Shown here: piece by piece, positions 1 through 5,387 of the stretch
Layout of the letters: every line of letters starts with the position of its first letter
Numbering within the stretch: position 1 is the first letter of the stretch
From: Nitrososphaerota archaeon
GTDB taxonomy: Archaea; Thermoproteota; Nitrososphaeria; Nitrososphaerales; CADDZS01
Assembly (NCBI GenBank): GCA_027886795.1
Contig: JAPCJU010000036.1
Coordinates: 1 to 9,003, forward strand
Direction of reading: 5' to 3'
Length of the DNA: 9,003 nt
Notes under the pieces: generated by a model
The model's input: the letters and a program-made list of their open reading frames with translations, nothing else
Databases searched by the model: none
What the model was told of the DNA's origin: nothing
Made by a program: the position numbers and the translations under genes

Positions 1-26
1 TTAATGATATCTAACATCCTCTTAGC

Positions 27-614
27 TTAGGATTTCGGATTCCTTATCCGCGACATATCCTCTTCCGCTATTTTCCTCAGGTCGTATTCCTGAAGACACT
101 TAGCCTCGATTACACCCACAACTTCGGCCTCAATATTCTCTAGAATCTTGCGTTCCGAATACCCTCTTGACTCATACCTTTTTCTTAGAATGTCGGGGGA
201 ACATCTTAGGACAAAGATTAGATCTAGGTCTCGATTTGGGACAAGGTACGGCAGCAGGTGTCCTGAGACAATTCTGTTTTTCGTTTCAATACTGCCTCTA
301 AGCCTCTTGACATCCACAAAAAAATCCTCCTCTTTCCATTTTCCTATACCACGATCAATTGCAAAGTCATTGATTGAAAAAAATTCAAGGTTTAGAAGCT
401 TGGCAAGGATTATTCCCACCGATTTTTTTCCCGTCGCGGGGGAGCCTGTAATTCCGATGCGAGATGGTAAATGATCAAAATCCTTTGAATTTGAGACCGG
501 AATTTTTCTCGGTATCTTTTTGGGGTCTTTCAATTTCTCGACCTTTCCATTCCCATGAAGTCTGAAATAAGCAAGAAGACCACGAGTAAATTCAAAATTC
601 TGACATTCAACCAA
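27..614 (-). CDS. AK6/Fap7-like P-loop adenylate kinase with N-terminal extension
   Basis: The 195-residue product looks like the archaeal/eukaryotic AK6 (Fap7) family, small NMP kinases with adenylate kinase/ATPase activity that in characterised members act with ribosomal protein uS11 in small-subunit maturation. Seen: a P-loop GSPATGKKS at residues 57-65, then a kinase body of about 140 residues, with FVLRCSPDILRKRYESRGYS near 134-153 corresponding to the NMP-kinase core strand and LID arginines, and a family-typical ERKILENIEAEVV helix. Oddities: the residue after the Walker A lysine is Lys64 rather than Ser/Thr, and about 52 residues precede the P-loop, where AK6 proteins normally start almost at it. 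The start used is TTG at 614; an in-frame TTG at residue 28 (about 533) is an alternative, but no start codon lies close to the P-loop, so some extension is unavoidable. It begins 16 nt after the 3' end of tRNA-Glu on the same strand, so co-transcription is likely. Confidence 0.82.
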   Translation of the reverse strand: MVECQNFEFTRGLLAYFRLHGNGKVEKLKDPKKIPRKIPVSNSKDFDHLPSRIGITGSPATGKKSVGIILAKLLNLEFFSINDFAIDRGIGKWKEEDFFVDVKRLRGSIETKNRIVSGHLLPYLVPNRDLDLIFVLRCSPDILRKRYESRGYSERKILENIEAEVVGVIEAKCLQEYDLRKIAEEDMSRIRNPKS

Positions 615-665
615 TTTCAGATTAAGTAAATGCTCCGGCCGGGATTTGAACCCGGGTCAGTGACT

Positions 666-713
666 CTTGAGTTTCCCTTAAGAGGGAAATGTCTCCAGCA
701 AACGTCTTTGCAG
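666..713 (-). other. Anticodon-loop insertion of tRNA-Glu (48 nt, position 37/38), probably two nested introns
   Basis: This insertion separates G37 from A38. As a single 48-nt intron it gives no convincing 4-bp BHB helix. Removing 25 nt first (690-666), a hairpin with six pairs TTTCCC/GGGAAA, joins GGAGAC to AGTCAC. The remaining 23-nt intron (713-691) then has a canonical BHB: helix CTCT/GGAG (one T-G pair), bulges CG|C and AC|A, and an inner GCAAA/TTTGC hairpin. The nested intron's own BHB is weaker, with helix GGAG/CTCA (three pairs and a G-A mismatch) and bulges AC|A and AG|A. The outer boundary is well supported; the nested order is inference. Confidence 0.7.
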
Positions 714-731
714 CGAGAGGCCACTATGCTT

Positions 732-774
732 TTCCGGTGAATCCCGATGAAGACGTTTTCCTCATCGGAATGAA
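732..774 (-). other. D-loop intron of tRNA-Glu (43 nt, about position 20a/20b)
   Basis: Removal joins AGCCCGGCC to AAGCAT and restores a standard D arm. A bulge-helix-bulge is visible: the 4-bp helix is CCGG (exon side) with CCGG (intron side), the 5' bulge is CC|T and the 3' bulge AA|A, each cut after its second base. The intron body folds into a stem of ten pairs, ATTCCGATGA with TCATCGGGAT (one G-T pair), around an 11-nt loop. The D-loop is a known non-canonical intron site in archaeal tRNAs; the endonuclease able to cut it is not in this window. Confidence 0.85.
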
Positions 775-812
775 GGCCGGGCTACACCACCGGAGCACTT
801 GCTTTTGTATGT

Positions 813-1037
813 TTATTGATTTCCTAGAATGTTCTTGGCAGCTAGTCTGACATCAGATGCTTTCACGGTGTGTCTGCCCGCGTGGACAGACAACTCGATC
901 GCATGCTTCGCCACGTCGTTCGCTACTTCTTCAACTACACGCCGGAGTTCCTCGGCCGCTTCATCACTAACACGTTCGGCTCCGGATTTCTTGATGATGC
1001 GATAAACTGCGGCGAGACCGAATTCCGTTTCAGACAA
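813..1037 (-). CDS. archaeal histone
   Basis: The 74-residue product has the full length of an archaeal histone fold. It shows a short helix near residues 6-18 (LAAVYRIIKKSGA), a strand-loop with RVSDEAAEEL, the long central helix about 26-50, and the diagnostic loop-2 motif GRHTVKASDV at 54-63, where Arg55, Thr57 and Asp62 match the conserved R-x-T-x(4)-D pattern; a short C-terminal helix follows. Archaeal histones dimerise and stack into extended filaments that wrap DNA. There is no long tail. The TTG start at 1037 is favoured because a GAGGAG Shine-Dalgarno-like sequence lies four bases upstream and a TATA-like element about 35 bases upstream. tRNA-Glu follows after 16 nt on the same strand. 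Confidence 0.95.
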   Translation of the reverse strand: MSETEFGLAAVYRIIKKSGAERVSDEAAEELRRVVEEVANDVAKHAIELSVHAGRHTVKASDVRLAAKNILGNQ

Positions 1038-1041
1038 CTGA

Positions 1042-1082
1042 CTCCTCGGAATCGAAACGGATGTCAGAAGCGTATTTAACTT
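1042..1082 (-). promoter_or_regulatory. histone promoter and Shine-Dalgarno
   Basis: On the minus strand a TATA-like AAGTTAAATACG (1082-1071) lies about 26 bases before a plausible start site near 1050. That would give a leader of about a dozen bases containing GAGGAG (1047-1042) ahead of the TTG codon. It was judged by eye, with no mapped transcript. Confidence 0.45.
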
Positions 1083-1157
1083 TTGAAAAGCAGAAATACG
1101 CGAGTCATCAACTAATTTCGAATACGATTATTTTTTGTCTAATTAGAGGCGTCATTA

Positions 1158-2177
1158 TTGCGTATAGCTGTTGTCGGGCTGGGAGTTGCGGGCAGCTACC
1201 TCCTAAATCGATTAAGCGTCGAGCATGATGTAACTGGGTACGAAATGCAGAAGGAAGGTGAATTCCAGGCGGTTTGTGCGTGGGGGACTTCAAAAAATGA
1301 ACTGACAAAAATAATGAAGCCTCTTGGGATCGATTTCGAAAAATATGTGATTTTTAACGGTAAGGAAATGGCTGTAGATGTCGGAGGAGGTAAGGTCAGA
1401 AAGATCCCACTAATTGGACTCGTAACTTACGACAAACACCAACTCGAGGTCGATCTAACAAAGGGAAAAAACGCAAAATATGGAATAAAGGCAACTCCGA
1501 CACTCTTGAAAGATGAGGGTTATGACATGATAATCGATTGCACCAGCCTGCATAGAGCGTTTCTGCCTAAAGTAAAGGATGATCTTTGGGTACCGTGCGT
1601 TGAATACAAATTGGATTATGGAAAGGGAAGCACTCCGTACGAGGATTTTTTCATCAAACCGTTTGAAGGTTTATCAGGGTATTTCTGGTATTTTCCTCTT
1701 GAGAACGGCCTTGCTTATGTCGGTGCTGGAGACTTTCACAAACGGCACAACGAATTCTTGGACAAATTCAATCAACAGAATCCGGGGATCATCGTCAAAA
1801 AAATAGGACGCCCGATCAGGATCTCGCCGCCAAAGTACTGCGAGCCGTTCTACATCGGAAACGTCGTAGGTTGTGGCGAATCGATTGGGACTGTTTTTCC
1901 GCTGCTCGGTGAAGGAATCATTCCGAGCCTGCAATGCGCTCAACTGCTTTGCGAGAACCTGAATGATCTTCCTGCCTACAGGAAGGCTGTCCTTGAGAAA
2001 TTTGAATATTTCAATTACGTTTATGACATTATCAAACTAAAGTTTGCCGGAAAGTTCAGCATGGTGAAGCACTTGCCCTTGATGCTGAGAACCTATCGCG
2101 AGATGAAGAAAATGGAAGATCGCTTCGGTCTCGAAGTTCGGATGCGCGACTTCAAAGATATTGTATCCGCGTACTAG
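1158..2177 (+). CDS. FAD-dependent geranylgeranyl-reductase-like oxidoreductase
   Basis: The 339-residue protein opens directly with a Rossmann dinucleotide-binding motif, RIAVVGLGVAGSYLL (Gly7, Gly9, Gly12), then a Glu at the end of the second strand (GYEMQ) that would bind the FAD ribose. Near the C terminus is VVGCGESIGTVFPLLGEGIIPSLQCAQLL (about residues 233-262 region), the second FAD contact typical of geranylgeranyl reductases and related flavoproteins, where GEG precedes a long helix. This family saturates isoprenoid chains, for example in archaeal membrane lipids or quinones. It is shorter than usual for digeranylgeranylglycerophospholipid reductases (around 390 or more residues), so the true substrate is uncertain. 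The start is TTG at 1158, with GAGG at 1146-1149 eight bases upstream; a start much further in would destroy the Rossmann motif. The metallopeptidase gene follows 26 bases downstream and may be co-transcribed. Confidence 0.8.
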   Translation: MRIAVVGLGVAGSYLLNRLSVEHDVTGYEMQKEGEFQAVCAWGTSKNELTKIMKPLGIDFEKYVIFNGKEMAVDVGGGKVRKIPLIGLVTYDKHQLEVDLTKGKNAKYGIKATPTLLKDEGYDMIIDCTSLHRAFLPKVKDDLWVPCVEYKLDYGKGSTPYEDFFIKPFEGLSGYFWYFPLENGLAYVGAGDFHKRHNEFLDKFNQQNPGIIVKKIGRPIRISPPKYCEPFYIGNVVGCGESIGTVFPLLGEGIIPSLQCAQLLCENLNDLPAYRKAVLEKFEYFNYVYDIIKLKFAGKFSMVKHLPLMLRTYREMKKMEDRFGLEVRMRDFKDIVSAY

Positions 2178-2203
2178 AAAAATCTCTTTCCTGTCGAGAA
2201 TAA

Positions 2204-2611
2204 TTGATCAGCTACGAAAAAGCTCCTGACGTGGAAGCAGTAGCTAAAAAAATAATCGTTGTGCTTTCTCTCGCATATATAGATCAAACTAGGCTGCATT
2301 TTTATCGAAGCAGGGGAAGCAAGTCGCGCCGAGTACAGGCAAGGATTCATGGGATGGGGAGGATATGGTTTGACGCCCTTGGAATGCTTCCACATTACAT
2401 CATCGAAGTAATTTCCGAGGAATACGACCGATTGCAGCAAACGGAAAAAGAAAAGGTTGTAATCCATGAATTGATGCACATACCCTCGAGATTTAGTGGC
2501 GGTTTTGTCCCCCACAGGGGGAAGATCAACAGGAGAAGCGTGGACAAAATGCACAAGGAGTATACTGAAAAATCAAGCACGCTAAATTCTATTCTTGAAA
2601 CTCAAACATAG
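2204..2611 (+). CDS. small HExxH metallopeptidase (COG4900-like)
   Basis: The 135-residue product has a zincin motif, VVIHELMHIPSRFSGGFVPHRG. His87, Glu88 and His91 form HExxH, and a further histidine in VPH about twelve residues after HExxH is a likely third zinc ligand. The preceding half contains a basic YRSRGSKSRRVQARIHG stretch and ALGMLPHYIIEVISEEYDRL, which I recognise from predicted archaeal metallopeptidases of the COG4900 / phage-metallopeptidase type. No signal peptide or membrane segment is seen, so it should be cytoplasmic. Its natural substrate is unknown. The start is TTG at 2204, 26 bases after the reductase stop, with only a weak ribosome-binding site; the short gap suggests an operon with the reductase but no functional link is evident. 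Confidence 0.75.
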   Translation: MISYEKAPDVEAVAKKIIVVLSLAYIDQTRLHFYRSRGSKSRRVQARIHGMGRIWFDALGMLPHYIIEVISEEYDRLQQTEKEKVVIHELMHIPSRFSGGFVPHRGKINRRSVDKMHKEYTEKSSTLNSILETQT

Positions 2612-2715
2612 AATATCGAATCTTAGAAATGCGATCTTGAAAAATTAGGGAATCAATATAGCACTGAAGTCCGAATTGGCAGAACGCTTTTCTAACTCAT
2701 GAATTGCATTGATTT

Positions 2716-2720
2716 GGTGA
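2716..2720 (+). promoter_or_regulatory. Shine-Dalgarno deciding the start at 2728
   Basis: GGTGA matches the archaeal 16S anti-Shine-Dalgarno complement and ends seven bases before the ATG at 2728, which supports that codon over the adjacent upstream TTG. Confidence 0.6.
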
Positions 2721-2727
2721 TTGCTTG

Positions 2728-3324
2728 ATGCAGAAACCCGCTTTGAAATGGCCGGAAAAGAAAGACGAAGAAAATGTTGAGTCCATTAGATTCGCGGTCC
2801 TCCATAAAATCATTATTCTCGTATGTTCTTCTCTAATTTTGGTCATCACCTCGTACGGAATCGTCGCCGCATTAACTGGTCACATTAATGTTGTAGGTGC
2901 GACGCTCGTAGATTTCGAATTTCCTCCTCCAGCAATATCACCCGTCTTCGCTAAACCGATATCATATCTTATGGTAGCAGGTCTTGCTCTAACTTTTTCC
3001 GGCTTGGAACTAGCAAAGCCACACATGGCAAAGTTCAGCAAATCTCAGATGTCCTTCATAAGGTTGATAGCTTTCATCGGCATCGTTCTTGCCGGATATG
3101 AAGTGCTTTACAATTTCGCGATATGGACTGCGGAGATAGCGACCAATTCTCTTCTTGGTATCTTGAATCCGGATATCTTGTTGAGCCCTCCTTCCGCTAC
3201 CCACAATGGTGCTCCTTTGAACCTAGTTTTCGCGACAAAGCTCTATACGACCTTGCTCGCAGCTTTGATCTACGTGTTCTACGTAGTCCGCCAAATTGAA
3301 AGAAACACAGAGACTATAGTCTAA
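2728..3324 (+). CDS. four-helix membrane protein of unknown function
   Basis: I do not recognise this 198-residue protein. After a charged cytoplasmic-looking N terminus (KWPEKKDEENVES) there are four hydrophobic stretches: about residues 27-49 (HKIIILVCSSLILVITSYG), 78-95 (ISYLMVAGLALTFSGLEL), 109-133 (FIRLIAFIGIVLAGYEVLYNF) and 164-188 (FATKLYTTLLAALIYVFYVV). A long loop between helices 1 and 2 carries FEFPPPAISPVF, and one between helices 3 and 4 is rich in Pro/Asn/Ser. ATG at 2728 is chosen over TTG at 2725 because GGTGA at 2716-2720 gives a good Shine-Dalgarno spacing. No catalytic or metal-binding motif is visible. It converges with the DedA gene, and the two stop codons interlock. Confidence 0.8.
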   Translation: MQKPALKWPEKKDEENVESIRFAVLHKIIILVCSSLILVITSYGIVAALTGHINVVGATLVDFEFPPPAISPVFAKPISYLMVAGLALTFSGLELAKPHMAKFSKSQMSFIRLIAFIGIVLAGYEVLYNFAIWTAEIATNSLLGILNPDILLSPPSATHNGAPLNLVFATKLYTTLLAALIYVFYVVRQIERNTETIV

Positions 3325-3953
3325 GGTACGACATTTTCCTTCTTTGCCGGTTTCCTTCTTACCCAAAGAACGAGAACCACGATTACAGCTACTACAGCAA
3401 GAATCTCTACGAGAGTAAAGACATTAGTTAGAGAAGTAACAATTGAATTATAGTTTTGCCCGAAGAAATAACCAATGTAAATCAGTATAGAATCCCAGAC
3501 GACAATTCCTATCATTGAGAAGACCACGAATTTCCATATCTTCATTTCTGCAATCCCTGCAGGGAAAGCAACGAGAGTACGAATAAGTGGCACGAATCTT
3601 GCCAAGAGAACGATAGCCTCGCCGTACTTTGCAAACCACTTTTCCGCGGTTTTCAATTGGCTTTCATGCAACCTCACGTACCTACCATACCTCAGCACAA
3701 CTGCTCTGCCCAGATAGAACCCGATAGAATAATCGATCAATGTGCCGACAAGGCTCCCTGCAGATGAGACGATTACGGCAAGCAAAAAGTTGAGCTGACC
3801 CGTATAAACTAGATAACCAGCGAGAGGGAGAACGAGTTCGCTCGGAACTGGAAGAGTGGCGCTCTCAAGTACCATGAGAGCAAAAAGTCCTGGATATCCT
3901 GAACTTTTCAGAAGATTAACCGCAAAATCGAAGATTTGAGAAGTGATTGACAA
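3321..3953 (-). CDS. DedA/VTT-domain family membrane protein
   Basis: The 210-residue product matches the DedA (SNARE-associated/VTT) family, integral membrane proteins implicated in moving lipid carriers or phospholipids across the membrane; some bacterial members flip undecaprenyl phosphate or phosphatidylethanolamine. Seen in order: an amphipathic N terminus, the re-entrant hairpin motif LESATLPVPSELVLPLAGY (about 29-47) with its Glu and Pro residues, GSLVGTLIDYSIGFYLGR (about 66-83), the arginine motif LLARFVPLIRTLVAFPAGI with both conserved arginines, then WDSILIYIGYFFG, a final hydrophobic helix and a lysine-rich tail. Length and motif order are normal. The start is TTG at 3953. In an archaeon a dolichyl-phosphate-type carrier is a plausible substrate, which would fit the nearby glycosyltransferases, but this is inference. 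The gene ends tail-to-tail with the plus-strand membrane protein. Confidence 0.9.
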   Translation of the reverse strand: MSITSQIFDFAVNLLKSSGYPGLFALMVLESATLPVPSELVLPLAGYLVYTGQLNFLLAVIVSSAGSLVGTLIDYSIGFYLGRAVVLRYGRYVRLHESQLKTAEKWFAKYGEAIVLLARFVPLIRTLVAFPAGIAEMKIWKFVVFSMIGIVVWDSILIYIGYFFGQNYNSIVTSLTNVFTLVEILAVVAVIVVLVLWVRRKPAKKENVVP

Positions 3954-4049
3954 AAGATAAGCTTCCGTGATTTTGTCAACCGGCGAGAACTAGACTTTAA
4001 AATTGATTGGTACATTAATGAAAGATGCACTAAATATTCAAGCGATTTC

Positions 4050-4058
4050 CATAAATCG
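4050..4058 (+). promoter_or_regulatory. TATA-like element upstream of tRNA-Arg
   Basis: CATAAATCG is centred about 32 bases before the first base of tRNA-Arg, a fitting distance for an archaeal tRNA promoter. It lies between the arms of a 7-bp inverted repeat, AGCGATT (4041-4047) and AATCGCT (4068-4074). Confidence 0.4.
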
Positions 4059-4100
4059 AGATTGGAGAATCGCTAACTCCGATCAGGGCTCGTAGCGCAG

Positions 4101-4128
4101 ACTAAGTCGAAAGACAAGGCGAATCATG
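4101..4128 (+). other. D-loop insertion of tRNA-Arg, exact ends unresolved
   Basis: The D-loop between AG (4099-4100) and GGATA (4128-4132) is about 24 nt too long. It contains a GTC-GAAA-GAC mini-hairpin (4107-4116). Removing 24 nt would restore a loop such as AGACTGGATA. I could not find a clean 3-4-3 bulge-helix-bulge, so the splice sites, and whether one or two introns are present, stay open. Confidence 0.55.
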
Positions 4129-4141
4129 GATAGCGCGGCAG

Positions 4142-4158
4142 TGTAAAATCGCGTCGAT
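4142..4158 (+). other. tRNA-Arg intron at position 30/31 (17 nt)
   Basis: The bulge-helix-bulge is visible: exon CGGC pairs with intron GTCG (one G-T pair), the 5' bulge is AG|T and the 3' bulge AT|C. Removal turns a broken stem into GCAGC/GCTGT. Confidence 0.75.
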
Positions 4159-4165
4159 CCTCCTA

Positions 4166-4181
4166 TCCACTTGGCTGAGAT
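4166..4181 (+). other. tRNA-Arg intron at the canonical 37/38 site (16 nt)
   Basis: It begins right after A37. Bulges TA|T and AT|A flank a helix CTCC/TGAG of three pairs plus one mismatch, with a tiny CCA/TGG inner stem. The position and the restored loop CTCCTAA are the main support. Confidence 0.68.
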
Positions 4182-4476
4182 AGCTGTAGGTCGTGGGTTC
4201 AAATCCCACCGGGCCCGCTTTACATAACTTGGGATTTTGGTTCTCTGCTTGTCAACAAAGACTCGAGTCCAATAAATTAGTTCCTGAGCATCTCTAAATT
4301 CATCGATACCTTGAATCTTGTCTTTATTGCTTCATGTAATTATTTGCCAATCCTGAAATGATTTCGTTTAATCTCTCATTACAATTCAAAACTTCTAAAT
4401 TGCCCCAAATCTGGGTGCCTTGATCGGTCTGGCTTTCAATTTCGACCTAAATCTGGCGTCAGCCTGAATTGAAGCT

Positions 4477-5175
4477 TTATCCCTTTGCAAGATCTGAAAG
4501 TAGGTTCGGTACTTCGCTTAAATTTCTAACCAGATAGTCTGGTTCGGCTTTTTCAGTGGAAATCACTCGATTCAAGAGGTCAGTCATGGTCGCAATCAGA
4601 ATTGTTTTGCAGCCCGCAGCTTTTCCCGCTTTTACATCAATCAGGGAATCGCCAACGAAGTACGAGTTTTTCAAATCAAGTTGGCACTCCTTTGCAGCCT
4701 TTAGCAGGAGACCCGGCTTTGGTTTTCTGCAATCGCAATTCACCCTGTATCTCTTAATTAGGGCGTTGGGATGGTGAAGGCAATAATATTCTGCATCAAT
4801 CGAGGCGCCCTCATCGCGAAGTTCACTCCTGATTTTTTCGTTCATTCTTGAGAGTTCTCTTAATGTGAATTGCTTTTTTGCGACCCCTGGCTGATTTGAT
4901 ATGACGATTGATTTGAAGCCTAAATTTCGAATCTTTTCTACCGCGTCAGGCGCGTAAGTAGACACGACAAGTTGCTTTGCAGAGACGGGACTTGCAACTC
5001 TCCCACCTTCTTTGTCATACACAAGCTCGTTAAGCACGCCATCTCGATCCAAGAATACTGCCCGACAAAGTGGAAGCTTACCTTTCAAACAATATTGCAG
5101 GCGTCTTAAAGACCTAATAAACGCTAAACCTAGATACTGAGAAATTATCGTATACCAATACAACATCTCTGCCAA
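4477..5175 (-). CDS. HAD-family sugar phosphatase, GmhB/HisB-N type
   Basis: The 232-residue protein carries all motifs of the HAD subgroup that includes D-glycero-D-manno-heptose-1,7-bisphosphate phosphatase (GmhB) and histidinol phosphatase (HisB-N). Motif I is FLDRDGVLN, with nucleophile Asp43 and acid/base Asp45; motif II is ISNQPGV (92-98); a zinc loop uses Cys132, His134, Cys147 and Cys149; CRKPKPG supplies Lys (151/153); and VGDSLIDVKAG supplies Asp176 and Asp180 for Mg2+. The absence of a histidine-biosynthesis neighbour and the nearby glycosyltransferases favour a sugar-phosphate substrate, but the two activities cannot be separated from sequence alone. About 36 residues precede the core, more than usual, including a hydrophobic stretch YWYTIISQYLGLAFI. 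Starts at TTG 5175, ATG 5166 or an internal TTG near 5088 are possible; the longest is reported and the true start is uncertain. It diverges from the GT2 gene. Confidence 0.88.
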   Translation of the reverse strand: MAEMLYWYTIISQYLGLAFIRSLRRLQYCLKGKLPLCRAVFLDRDGVLNELVYDKEGGRVASPVSAKQLVVSTYAPDAVEKIRNLGFKSIVISNQPGVAKKQFTLRELSRMNEKIRSELRDEGASIDAEYYCLHHPNALIKRYRVNCDCRKPKPGLLLKAAKECQLDLKNSYFVGDSLIDVKAGKAAGCKTILIATMTDLLNRVISTEKAEPDYLVRNLSEVPNLLSDLAKG

Positions 5176-5387
5176 TGATTATTAGTTAGATCCGAATCTC
5201 CTTGGAAGCAGATTGGCCTGATATTCTTGAGTGAGATGAAAACATTTTATGATTTTTCAGACGAATTACAGACCTTGATAAGGAAAAATATGTCCGGTCT
5301 GTTTGAAGCAAAATATTGCTATCACAGGCTATCTAAAAATTTACATAACATCCCAAAATATCCCCTTTAGGCTCTGGCAGTAATCAC

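Larger units (their letters stand above)
631..796 (-). tRNA. tRNA-Glu(CTC) precursor, three proposed introns
   Basis: The ends form a perfect seven-pair acceptor stem (GCTCCGG with CCGGAGC) with discriminator A at 631. The T arm is a perfect CCGGG/CCCGG stem around TTCAAAT. The D stem is GTGT/GCAT and the anticodon stem GTGGC/GTCAC (with one G-T pair) around loop CTCTCGA; anticodon CTC lies at 717-715, reading GAG. The 166-nt gene folds only if 43 nt are removed from the D-loop (774-732) and 48 nt after position 37 (713-666), leaving a 75-nt tRNA. The predicted D-loop AGCCCGGCCAA and variable loop TGAC are normal for archaeal tRNA-Glu. CCA is not encoded. The gene sits 16 nt from the histone stop and 16 nt from the next start codon, with no obvious TATA box at the right distance, so it may be read through from the histone promoter. 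Confidence 0.93.
4086..4217 (+). tRNA. tRNA-Arg(CCT) precursor, three proposed introns
   Basis: The acceptor stem is GGGCTCG with CGGGCCC (one T-G pair) and discriminator G73 at 4217. The T arm is a perfect GTGGG/CCCAC stem around TTCAAAT. The D stem is GCGC (4095-4098) with GCGC (4133-4136). Joining GCAG (4138-4141), CCTCCTA (4159-4165) and AGCTGT (4182-4187) gives a five-pair anticodon stem GCAGC/GCTGT with loop CTCCTAA and anticodon CCT at 4162-4164, followed by variable loop AGGTC. This needs removal of 17 nt at 30/31, 16 nt at 37/38 and roughly 24 nt from the D-loop, leaving about 75 nt. Identity as Arg (codon AGG) rests on the anticodon and on similarity to archaeal tRNA-Arg acceptor and T-arm sequences. 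CCA is not encoded. Confidence 0.85.

Noticed and set aside
148..474. Plus-strand open frame of 108 codons
   Set aside because: It lies wholly antisense to the kinase, whose P-loop and LID motifs are clear; its translation is low-complexity and motif-free.
666..713. A single 48-nt canonical intron in tRNA-Glu
   Set aside because: No 4-bp helix with two 3-base bulges can be drawn at its ends, whereas the nested model gives one exactly. It is kept only as an alternative.
870..1079. Plus-strand open frame of 69 codons
   Set aside because: It is antisense to the histone, which is unmistakable.
2508..2522. TCCCCC-ACA-GGGGGA hairpin
   Set aside because: It lies inside the metallopeptidase gene over the codons for V-P-H-R-G-K, including a likely zinc ligand, so coding need explains it.
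3954..4085. Possible small gene between DedA and tRNA-Arg
   Set aside because: No open frame with a start and ribosome-binding site was seen; the region fits divergent promoters.
4166..4180. CTTGG read as a Pro (TGG) anticodon loop inside CTATC/GATAG
   Set aside because: The loop would be 11 bases, the stem would not join the D and T arms properly, G37 is missing, and discriminator G73 does not suit Pro; the CCT anticodon gives a complete cloverleaf.
4218..4476. Possible gene or structured RNA after tRNA-Arg
   Set aside because: It is AT-rich with no convincing open frame, repeat or stable hairpin; it looks like plain intergenic sequence between convergent units.
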